Source: an uncultured Acidaminococcus sp.
GTDB taxonomy: Bacteria; Bacillota_C; Negativicutes; Acidaminococcales; Acidaminococcaceae
Length of the DNA: 18,406 bases
Direction: 5' to 3'
NCBI GenBank assembly: GCA_900314165.1
Contig: OMUE01000143.1
Coordinates: 1 to 18,406 of the forward strand
Part shown: piece after piece, positions 1 through 5,511 of the stretch
Position numbering within the stretch: the first letter of the stretch is position 1
Layout of the letters: every line of letters begins with the position of its first letter
The notes under the pieces: model-generated
What the model saw: the letters and a program-made list of their open reading frames with translations, nothing else
What the model was told of the DNA's origin: nothing
Database searches by the model: none
Position numbers and translations under genes: made by a program

Positions 1-45
1 GATTTTCAATGTACATTGACCAAAAGACCAAACAACCGACACGCA

Positions 46-134
46 TCCGTAGGGGTTCATCGAGAGATGAACCCACCAGGTTTGTTTATGCAAGGAACTC
101 CCGGTGGGCGCATCATACGATGCGCCCCTACGGA
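46..134. repeat. GTAGGGG/CCCCTAC terminal-inverted-repeat element, copy 1
   Basis: An 89-bp element bounded by perfect 10-bp inverted ends, TCCGTAGGGG and CCCCTACGGA. Inside are two hairpins. The first has an 8-bp stem with a GAGA loop (GGTTCATC/GATGAACC). The second has a 9-bp stem (GGGCGCATC/GATGCGCCC). CCCACC near the first pairs with GGTGGG near the second, so the whole could fold as a branched structure. An identical copy lies at 178-266. No coding content is seen. It resembles REP/MITE-type palindromic elements; the class is inference. Confidence 0.85.
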
Positions 135-177
135 TTTTCAATGTACATTGACCAAAAGACCAAACAACCGACACGCA

Positions 178-266
178 TCCGTAGGGGTTCATCGAGAGAT
201 GAACCCACCAGGTTTGTTTATGCAAGGAACTCCCGGTGGGCGCATCATACGATGCGCCCCTACGGA
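178..266. repeat. GTAGGGG/CCCCTAC element, copy 2
   Basis: Identical to the element at 46-134, carried by the second 132-bp unit, with the same 10-bp inverted ends and the same two internal hairpins. Confidence 0.85.
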
Positions 267-312
267 TTTTCAATGTACATTGACCAAAAGACCAAACAAC
301 CGACACGCATCC

Positions 313-405
313 GTAGGGGCTTATCGAAAGATAAGCCCACTAAAGCTATTAAAAAAAAGGAATCCTTGGCGGGCGCACCGCCGCTACGCTCTGGGGCGCC
401 CCTAC
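313..405. repeat. GTAGGGG/CCCCTAC element, divergent copy 3
   Basis: Same architecture as copies 1 and 2 but different sequence. The first stem is GGCTTATC-GAAA-GATAAGCC, so both strands of the stem have changed together. The right half (371-405) is unlike copies 1 and 2 but identical over 35 bp to 15053-15087. It is the last repeat before the pilus cluster. From 406 to 508 I see only a short hairpin (476-495) and no gene. Confidence 0.85.
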
Positions 406-508
406 AGGTTTGTGCAATATGAAAGTTATTTGTGGTTTATCGTACTAGAGCCTGATGAGCGGCTGTCAAATCATAGAGATTTTCAGAGAAATCTCCCAAA
501 AACAAGAG

Positions 509-552
509 AAAAGACCCGGTATTTTCAATTTTAGAAAATACCGGGTCTTTTT
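509..552. terminator. Strong intrinsic terminator, probably bidirectional
   Basis: A perfect 17-bp stem (509-525 with 535-551) closes a 9-nt loop. It has a T run on the right and an A run on the left, so it can terminate transcription from either side. It insulates the pilus cluster from whatever lies upstream. Confidence 0.9.
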
Positions 553-672
553 GTGCCTGAATCGACCTTTTTGTTGTACAATGCGCGTTTTTGGCTTTAA
601 CGGAAAAATTAAAGGAAACGATTTAGAGGCGGGGAATATGGTTCCTGAGACCATAAAAAGGAGGTGAAACCT

Positions 673-1863
673 ATGGAAGAATATCGGTGGAAAGCCCGGA
701 CCCGCCAGGGCCAGATCTGCCGGGGTGTCCTGACGGCGGAGGACAGCCGGGAAGCGGGGCTCTTATTGAAACAAAACTATGCCTATATCCTGCATTTGCG
801 GAAGCTGAGCCCCCTGGAAAAGCCCCTGCGCCTGTCCCAAAGCCTGACCCTGGCCGAGAAGACGGAGTTTTTTCGGCAGCTGGGGCTATTGCTGGAAGGA
901 GACATTCCCATCCTGAAGGCCCTGCATATGGTGAGCCTGGGCCGAAATCCCCAGTTGTGCCGCCTGAGCCGGGAGCTGGAGCGGGACCTGAAAAACGGCT
1001 TCGCCCTGTCCCAGGCTCTGGCCAAACACAGCCGGGAACTGGATCCTATGGCAGCGTCCCTGGTGGCTGCCGGGGAAAAAAGCGGCCGGACCGTGTACAT
1101 CCTGAAGCGGCTGGCGGAATTTTACGAGGAGCAGCGGCAGCTGGCCAAATCCCTGCAGCAGGCCTGCCTGTACCCTTGTATCGTGCTGGTGCTGGCCCTG
1201 GGCATCGGGGGCTATTTCGTGGGCAGCGTGCTGCCCGTGCTCATGAATATGTTCCAAAGCCTTCACGTCCGGCCTTCTCCGGCTCTGGAGCTGCTCATGA
1301 GGCTGCGGCAGCTGGGGTCGGCAAGGCCTGCCCTGGGCCTGAGCCTGGTGCCCACGGCCCTGTGGGGCCTGCTGCTGGCCCGCCCCTACAAGGCCGCCCT
1401 GCTGCAGCATCTGCCGGTGCTGCGAGGGTGTTACCGGGAATTCTGGGAAATCCGCTACTGCCAGCTGCTGGGCCTGCTGCTCAGTGGCGGCATGCTGCTG
1501 GACGAAGCTCTGCCCGCAGCGGGGCGGATCCTGCCTACCCGGCAATTACGGAACGCCGGCCGGCAGCTGGAACAGGCCATTTTGGCAGGCAGTTCCCTGA
1601 GCCAGGGTGCCAGAGAAAATCCAGGGCTGTTCAGTGCCATGACCTGCGAATTCATCGCCATCGGCGAAGAAAGCGGCACGTTGGCAGCCATGCTGGCTGA
1701 AGGGGCTGCCATCAAGGAACGGGCATTCAAGGCCAAGCTGGACCGGGCCAAGAAACTGCTGGAACCTGCGCTGCTGCTGTGCCTGGCTGCCGGCAGTGCC
1801 GGATTGATGTACCTGGTGCTTTCCCCGATGCAGGAACTGATGAGCGGTATGGCGATGCAATGA
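673..1863 (+). CDS. PilC/GspF/ComGB-like inner-membrane platform protein
   Basis: Predicted polytopic inner-membrane protein of 396 aa, the platform on which type IV pilus, type II secretion or competence pseudopili are assembled. The N-terminal stretch (YRWKARTRQGQ, then a G-x-L-x-A pattern) is typical of the family. Two GspF-type repeats follow, each with the characteristic E-x-G-E/S-G core (AAGEKSGR and AIGEESGT). Hydrophobic segments lie near residues 167-190, 220-237 and 362-386, the usual three-helix layout. The ATG at 673 is chosen because AAGGAGGTG lies at a good distance; a GTG at 664 is inside that ribosome site. A small hairpin (637-655) sits just upstream of the site. No convincing promoter is seen: TACAAT at 577-582 lacks a good -35. 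The assembly ATPase normally encoded next to this gene is not in the window. pilC, gspF and comGB cannot be told apart from sequence alone. Confidence 0.9.
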   Translation: MEEYRWKARTRQGQICRGVLTAEDSREAGLLLKQNYAYILHLRKLSPLEKPLRLSQSLTLAEKTEFFRQLGLLLEGDIPILKALHMVSLGRNPQLCRLSRELERDLKNGFALSQALAKHSRELDPMAASLVAAGEKSGRTVYILKRLAEFYEEQRQLAKSLQQACLYPCIVLVLALGIGGYFVGSVLPVLMNMFQSLHVRPSPALELLMRLRQLGSARPALGLSLVPTALWGLLLARPYKAALLQHLPVLRGCYREFWEIRYCQLLGLLLSGGMLLDEALPAAGRILPTRQLRNAGRQLEQAILAGSSLSQGARENPGLFSAMTCEFIAIGEESGTLAAMLAEGAAIKERAFKAKLDRAKKLLEPALLLCLAAGSAGLMYLVLSPMQELMSGMAMQ

Positions 1864-1880
1864 GAAGTGAACGGGGAACA

Positions 1881-1901
1881 GCGAAGAGCGAAGAGCGAAG
1901 A
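1881..1901 (+). repeat. GCGAAGA x3 short tandem repeat
   Basis: Three perfect 7-bp GCGAAGA units sit in the 104-bp gap between the platform gene and the prepilin gene. They are followed by a 14-mer (1903-1916) that recurs in inverted orientation at 14914-14927. No promoter or terminator is obvious in this gap. Confidence 0.8.
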
Positions 1902-1967
1902 GGGTCCGCTGGACGGGCTTGAGATGAACCTACCAAGTATGTACATTTTACAAAAGGAGATTTTATC

Positions 1968-2417
1968 ATGGAACAAGAAATGCAATGCACTATGAACGAA
2001 ACCAATGAAAAAACCAATACTGCAGCAAAGACTGTGAAACGGAAGAAAAAACCGGGGTTCACCCTCATTGAGGTTATTGCGGTGATGGCCATTATCGGGG
2101 TCATGGTGGCGGCCCTGCTGCCCTCTGTCCAGACGGCCATGAATAAGTCCAAGGACACGGAGATTATCAACAATCTGGCTATGCTGGACAGTGCGGCAAA
2201 AGTGTATGAACTGGAAAATGGCGAGGGAACACTAGGGGCTGAGCCTATTGATACTCTGAAAAATGGAAACTATGTTCCTCAGAAGAATTATGATGGGATT
2301 GACTACGATAGTAAAAATAAGGCTTTTACGGCTACATTGTCTGATAAAAAGACTAAAGTTTCCAGTGATAAATTGGATAAGAGATCTACTAGTTCCAGCG
2401 CAGCTGCTGGGGATTAA
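1968..2417 (+). CDS. Type IV prepilin / GspG-ComGC-like major pilin
   Basis: A 149-aa prepilin. The cleavage and assembly motif PG|FTLIEVIAVMAIIGVM is textbook: Gly30 before the cut, Phe31 as mature N-terminus, Glu at mature position 5, then a hydrophobic helix. The mature protein would be about 119 aa, ending in a Ser/Ala-rich tail. It is processed by a prepilin peptidase not present here and polymerised in the envelope. The leader is long (30 residues) and Lys/Arg-rich just before the cut. The start at 1968 is supported by AAAAGGAGA; an internal Met9 would still leave a 22-residue leader. The 3' half is visibly more AT-rich than neighbouring genes, as is common for exposed pilin regions. 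Its position just after the platform gene fits the major subunit. Confidence 0.9.
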   Translation: MEQEMQCTMNETNEKTNTAAKTVKRKKKPGFTLIEVIAVMAIIGVMVAALLPSVQTAMNKSKDTEIINNLAMLDSAAKVYELENGEGTLGAEPIDTLKNGNYVPQKNYDGIDYDSKNKAFTATLSDKKTKVSSDKLDKRSTSSSAAAGD

Positions 2418-2421
2418 AATC

Positions 2422-2907
2422 CTGGCACTGGTAAAGCCTAAACACCCTGCCTTCCTGCTGCCGGACCTGATTCTGGGGCTCAGCCTCATGGCCCTGACCT
2501 GGGCTATGGTGCTGCCCCTGGGCCAGTGGTTCCTGGATCAAGGCGAACGGCTGCAGCTGGATACGGGGTTCGGGCTGGTGACGGACTATTTGTCAACGGC
2601 CCAGCAATGTGCCATGTACCTCCATAATGGGCCGGTCAAGGTGCAAAAAAGGGGTACGATCCTGAGCTGGGACCATCTTGACAGCAGCAGGCATGAGCTG
2701 GACTGGGCTGGTATGGGCCTGGGCAGGGTCCAGCTGCAGAACGGGGTGGACGGCCAGTTTACGGCTACGGGCAATGTGCAGAACATGTTCCGGGTCACTG
2801 TCCGGAATCCTGCGCTGCCGGGGCTGTCCCGAACCTTGTATTTCCAGCCTGTGACCGGGCGGATGGTACTGGAAAATGAGAAAAATGCCAAAGAACAGAA
2901 GGAGTAA
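2422..2907 (+). CDS. Pseudopilin-like protein, start codon uncertain
   Basis: About 161 aa if started at the CTG at 2422. An N-terminal class III-like signal is visible: a short basic leader (KPKHPA), then FLLPDLILGLSLMALTWAMV, with Ala rather than Gly before the presumed cut and Asp instead of Glu at mature position 5. The rest is a small soluble domain with no motif I recognise; the 'TVRNPALPGLSRTLYFQ' region suggests a beta-rich minor pilin. No ATG, GTG or TTG lies just upstream of the leader. The only ATG close by (2488) would cut into the membrane helix. A CTG at 2422 has GGGG about 9 nt upstream and lies 4 nt after the prepilin stop, so coupled initiation is plausible. The frame is open back to 2263, but that part overlaps the prepilin and looks non-coding. 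It overlaps the next gene by 32 bp. Confidence 0.7.
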   Translation: MALVKPKHPAFLLPDLILGLSLMALTWAMVLPLGQWFLDQGERLQLDTGFGLVTDYLSTAQQCAMYLHNGPVKVQKRGTILSWDHLDSSRHELDWAGMGLGRVQLQNGVDGQFTATGNVQNMFRVTVRNPALPGLSRTLYFQPVTGRMVLENEKNAKEQKE

Positions 2908-3211
2908 GGGCTTTGTGCTGCTGGACGCCCTGTGGGCCTGCACGATCTTATCCCTGGGCAGTGTGCTGTTCTGCCAGCATTGGGCCCTGCTCATGAAGCT
3001 ATTGGTCCGTCAGCAGCAGGTGGAGCAGGCCGCCCGGGTGGCCATGGCCTGCCTGAATCAGGTGGAGCCGGCTCAGGAACTGGCCCGGGGCTTTACATTT
3101 CAGGTGTCCCGGGAGCCGACGGCTATGGCTGGTGTGACCCTAAGGAAAGTGACGGTCTATGGATCAGGAGAAAAAAGCCTGTGTACGCTGGCCCGGTTTA
3201 CGAAAGGCTAG
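2876..3211 (+). CDS. Small pseudopilin (GspI/ComGE-like)
   Basis: An 111-aa protein with a basic 12-residue leader ending in SKG, then FVLLDALWACTILSLGSVLF. Gly precedes the predicted cut, and Asp takes the place of Glu at mature position 5. The remaining 80 residues form a small domain with a Gln/Glu-rich helix (VRQQQVEQAARVAMACL) typical of minor pseudopilins. The start at 2876 overlaps the preceding gene; an alternative ATG at 2885 gives a 9-residue leader. Neither has a strong ribosome site, so translational coupling is likely. A role as a minor subunit priming the pilus is inferred from signal and context. The exact subfamily (GspI, GspH or ComGE) cannot be settled by eye. Confidence 0.8.
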   Translation: MRKMPKNRRSKGFVLLDALWACTILSLGSVLFCQHWALLMKLLVRQQQVEQAARVAMACLNQVEPAQELARGFTFQVSREPTAMAGVTLRKVTVYGSGEKSLCTLARFTKG

Positions 3212-3704
3212 GGGCAGCGTGCTGTTGGAAGCCTGTGCGGGCCTGGTGTGCCTTATGGTGCTGCTGCAGGGAGCCCTGGCTCTGGTGACCCAGAGCTTCC
3301 GGGGCATCCGGTATCTGAAGGGGCAGTGGGAGCTGAACCGGCTGAATCAGGAACTGGCCACCCGGCTGGAAACCTACTTCATGTACCAGGTGGATGAGGT
3401 AGAACTGGACAGCACAGGGACGTCTATTACCTGCTACAGCCACAACAATCCCCAGCGCCGGCTGTTCTACCTGAAGCAGTCCCAGACGGCCAACTGCCTG
3501 GCCCTGTACAGTGAAGCCTGGAGCGCCCGGGCCAACCAGGCCGGCGTGAATCCTCTGTCCCCGCCCCATATTGCCGTGACAGAGCTGCGCCTGACCCAGC
3601 CGGCACCGGAGCTGGTAGCCTGGACCATGGAGCTGACCTACAGGCCTACGGGGGCTAAGAAAACCTTTCGGGAGGTGTTTCGTTTTGAACGGCAGCAGAC
3701 GTAG
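3159..3704 (+). CDS. Minor pseudopilin (GspJ/ComGF-like)
   Basis: A 181-aa protein. A 19-residue basic leader ends in ARG, followed by SVLLEACAGLVCLMVLLQGA, with Gly before the cut and the canonical Glu at mature position 5 (Glu24). The soluble part (residues 50-180) reads like a GspJ/ComGF-type beta domain (LNRLNQELATRLETYF..., then ISxxPxxxRLxYxLK-like spacing), but I see no diagnostic residue. The gene starts 53 nt inside its upstream neighbour and ends 20 nt inside the next gene, so the string of minor pilins is translationally compacted. The Glu5-bearing protein beside two Asp5 proteins fits a mixed minor-pilin tip complex; that is inference. Confidence 0.8.
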   Translation: MDQEKKACVRWPGLRKARGSVLLEACAGLVCLMVLLQGALALVTQSFRGIRYLKGQWELNRLNQELATRLETYFMYQVDEVELDSTGTSITCYSHNNPQRRLFYLKQSQTANCLALYSEAWSARANQAGVNPLSPPHIAVTELRLTQPAPELVAWTMELTYRPTGAKKTFREVFRFERQQT

Positions 3705-4506
3705 GAAGCCGGGAGCAGTGAGCCTGGTGTTCCTGCTGCTTCTGGCCACAGGTACTCTCGTGTTGGCAGCTCTGGGCAGGATCCTGTGGCAGCAGCTGAT
3801 CAACCAGAAAGACCGGCTGGCCGCCCGGCAATGGGCCCAGCTGCTGACCAGCTGCTGCAGCGTGAGAACCGATACGCCTATGGACGAAAGGCAGGGCTCC
3901 CGGCTCCTGGCTTCCGTAAAGCTGGGACCGGAGGTTCCCACCTTACAGGTGGCTTGCAGCAGCGTGCCCTTAGCAGGAGACCTGGGTTGGCAGGAGACCC
4001 TGTGGCTGGAAACGGAAACCGGTTATAAGCCCATGAGTGCTAACCGCTATAGCCTCAGAATGCCGGGCACGGATTGGACGAAGCTGGATCTGCTGCCCTA
4101 CGCCCAGCTGTCGGCAGGCCCCATACCCGATGGGAACAGGCTGGCCCAGCCGGTAAAGGGCTATGTGTACTATACCCAGCTGGACAAAAACACGGACGTA
4201 TTCAAATACGCCGGGAGCCGGAAACTGATAGGCCGGGGTCTGTTTGTCTGCCAAAATCCCATAATCCTGGATAAGGGATTCCAGCTTCAGGGCGATTTCC
4301 GGATCTTCTGCGCCAAAAGTGTGTATATCCGGGAAGATGTGGTGCTGGATAAGGTGTTCCTCTATTCCGGGGGTACCATAAATATCGGGAAAAATTCACA
4401 AGTTAAGGGTATACTGGTAGCTAAGAACCGTGTAGAATTAGGAGAAAGGGCTTCGGTGATAGAAGACCGCAGCGTGCTGGAACCTTTCCAAACGCTGTAT
4501 TTATAG
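3685..4506 (+). CDS. PilX/GspK-like minor pilin with beta-helical C-terminal domain
   Basis: A 273-aa protein starting at TTG 3685, supported by GGGAGGTG at 3670-3677. The N-terminus (RRRKPGAVSLVFLLLLATGT) is a basic leader plus hydrophobic helix with no Glu at mature position 5, as in GspK and PilX proteins. The central part (about 60-180) is unrecognised. From about residue 182 to 265 there are short repeating hydrophobic/Gly strands (IGRGLFVC, IILDKGFQLQGDF, VYIREDVVLD, INIGKNSQVKGILVAKN, VELGERASVIED). These look like turns of a beta-helix, similar in style to bactofilin-type or polymer-forming domains. That module would sit at the pilus tip or be periplasmic. The last 150 bp of the gene are more AT-rich. 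The beta-helix call is by pattern, not by alignment. Confidence 0.75.
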   Translation: MNGSRRRKPGAVSLVFLLLLATGTLVLAALGRILWQQLINQKDRLAARQWAQLLTSCCSVRTDTPMDERQGSRLLASVKLGPEVPTLQVACSSVPLAGDLGWQETLWLETETGYKPMSANRYSLRMPGTDWTKLDLLPYAQLSAGPIPDGNRLAQPVKGYVYYTQLDKNTDVFKYAGSRKLIGRGLFVCQNPIILDKGFQLQGDFRIFCAKSVYIREDVVLDKVFLYSGGTINIGKNSQVKGILVAKNRVELGERASVIEDRSVLEPFQTLYL

Positions 4507-4522
4507 AAGCAGGAGGCTTTTT

Positions 4523-5374
4523 ATGAAAATTCTACTGACGCTTTTGACGCTGCTTTGTTTTGCCCTGCCGGCCCAGGTGCTGGCCTTCGGGCACATTACC
4601 CTGGTCCGGGAGAACTATAAGGATGGTTCTGCCCAGGGGGATGTACCCTATGTGGATGGCCTGAAGGATGCATCCCTGCAGGCCAACGTGAATCATATTA
4701 TCAAGGAGAAGGCTAACGAGCTGGGCCGGAAGGCCGGCGGCAAGGCAGCCCTGTCCTATGAGGTCACGGTGAACCGGCCCACGCTGTTCAGCATTGTGCT
4801 GAAGGCGGAGGGGAACCAGACCGTGTACGGAGGGTTGAACCTGGACGCAGTCCACGGGACCCTGCTGGAGGACCGGGACCTGCTGTATACCAACGCACCG
4901 GACTATAAGGATAATCTGGAAGGCAAAAGCTTTGTGTACGGGGAAGACGGGATCCATATGGCAACCGCTGTGGACGGGCCTTATGACACGGTGCTGCCCT
5001 ATACGAAGATCCTGAAGGCCATTGACGTGGCCGAGGGTGCCCGGCTGCTGACCAGCTACAAGGTGACCCAGAATGCCCAGGATATGACCCTGGACCTGAA
5101 GGCCGGGGAGCTGGTGGCCCTGTATCTGGATGCCAACCCTACGTCCGGCAATAACTGGGTGCTGGTGGATAAGAGTGCTCAGCCCGGTTTTGTGAACCTG
5201 GGCCATTCCTTCTACCTGCCCATGCAGAATCCCACAGGGGCTGCCGGCAGTCCCGGTACTACCATCCTGTTCTGCAGTTTCAGCAATCCCGGTGACTACA
5301 CCATCCGTGCCTTGTACACCAAGAGCATGAGCACGCCCCTAAGGGATTATGTGTTTAAATTCCATGTAGAGTAA
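4523..5374 (+). CDS. Secreted DUF4163/RsiV-like protein with C-terminal chagasin-like (I42) inhibitor domain
   Basis: A 283-aa exported protein with a clear signal peptide (MKILLTLLTLLCFALPAQVLA, cut predicted after Ala21). Residues about 25-175 resemble the DUF4163/DUF3298 pair of PdaC/RsiV proteins ('VPYVDGLKDASLQANVNHII', 'YGGLNLDAVHGTLLEDRDLL', 'VLPYTKIL'). Residues about 185-283 carry the three loop signatures of chagasin-family cysteine-protease inhibitors: N205-P-T-S-G-N-N-W (family NPTTGYxW), a Gly-rich loop at 239-245, and an Arg262 loop. It starts after a strong AGGAGG site, 17 nt behind the minor pilin gene, and is the last gene of the cluster. Inference: a periplasmic or surface protein acting with the pilus or guarding against cysteine proteases. 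Inhibition is not shown by sequence, because the third loop lacks the usual RPW-type residues. Confidence 0.7.
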   Translation: MKILLTLLTLLCFALPAQVLAFGHITLVRENYKDGSAQGDVPYVDGLKDASLQANVNHIIKEKANELGRKAGGKAALSYEVTVNRPTLFSIVLKAEGNQTVYGGLNLDAVHGTLLEDRDLLYTNAPDYKDNLEGKSFVYGEDGIHMATAVDGPYDTVLPYTKILKAIDVAEGARLLTSYKVTQNAQDMTLDLKAGELVALYLDANPTSGNNWVLVDKSAQPGFVNLGHSFYLPMQNPTGAAGSPGTTILFCSFSNPGDYTIRALYTKSMSTPLRDYVFKFHVE

Positions 5375-5411
5375 TCAAAAAGCCGCCGTTAGGGCGGCTT
5401 TTTGATTACTC
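5369..5411. terminator. 19-bp-stem intrinsic terminator closing the pilus cluster
   Basis: Perfect 19-bp stem (5369-5387 with 5393-5411) and a 5-nt loop, with T and A runs inside the stem flanking a GC core (AGCCGCC/GGCGGCT). The left arm contains the stop codon of the upstream gene. The symmetry means it could work in both directions. Confidence 0.9.
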
Positions 5412-5426
5412 TTGGAAGCGGGTTTC

Positions 5427-5453
5427 TTGTTTCACACCTATACAAAATATGAT
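5427..5453 (+). promoter_or_regulatory. Candidate promoter for the U32-mutS2 unit
   Basis: TTGTTT (5427-5432) and TATGAT (5448-5453) are separated by 15 nt, which is short. Overlapping alternatives (TAAAAT at 5453-5458) exist in the same AT-rich stretch. The gap after the terminator and the good ribosome site at 5512 make a promoter here likely; the exact boxes are uncertain. Confidence 0.4.
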
Positions 5454-5511
5454 AAAATAAAATGTCATAATCAAATCGCAACCTTAGGTTTTTGGACTAT
5501 AGGAGAATTAC

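Larger units (their letters stand above)
1..319. repeat. 132-bp exact tandem repeat, 2 full copies plus partial third
   Basis: Units at 1-132 and 133-264 read identically base for base. A third copy begins at 265 and matches for its first 55 bases (to 319), then diverges within the first hairpin. Each unit is about 45 bp of flank (starting GATTTTCAATGTACATTGAC) followed by one GTAGGGG...CCCCTAC hairpin element. The identity suggests a recent duplication, or active unequal exchange, of an element together with its flank. The tandem array may extend upstream of the window, because the first base of the window is already repeat sequence. Open frames across this array are by-products of the repeat and are not genes. 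Confidence 0.95.

Noticed and set aside
1..405. CRISPR array
   Set aside because: Units are 132 bp and identical throughout, with no short repeat alternating with unique spacers and no cas genes.
9..534. Overlapping plus-strand frames of 137 and 172 codons over the tandem repeats
   Set aside because: They stay open only because the repeat length (132) is a multiple of three. The product is an internal repeat of no recognisable type, with no ribosome site.
551..582. Promoter TTGTGC...TACAAT before the PilC-like gene
   Set aside because: The spacing is 20 nt and the -35 overlaps the terminator T run; too weak to call.
664..672. GTG start for the PilC-like gene
   Set aside because: The GTG is part of the AGGAGGTG ribosome site that serves the ATG at 673.
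2263..2421. Upstream extension of the second pilin-like gene within the prepilin gene
   Set aside because: The extension overlaps the prepilin coding region in another frame, looks non-pilin, and would bury the leader sequence.
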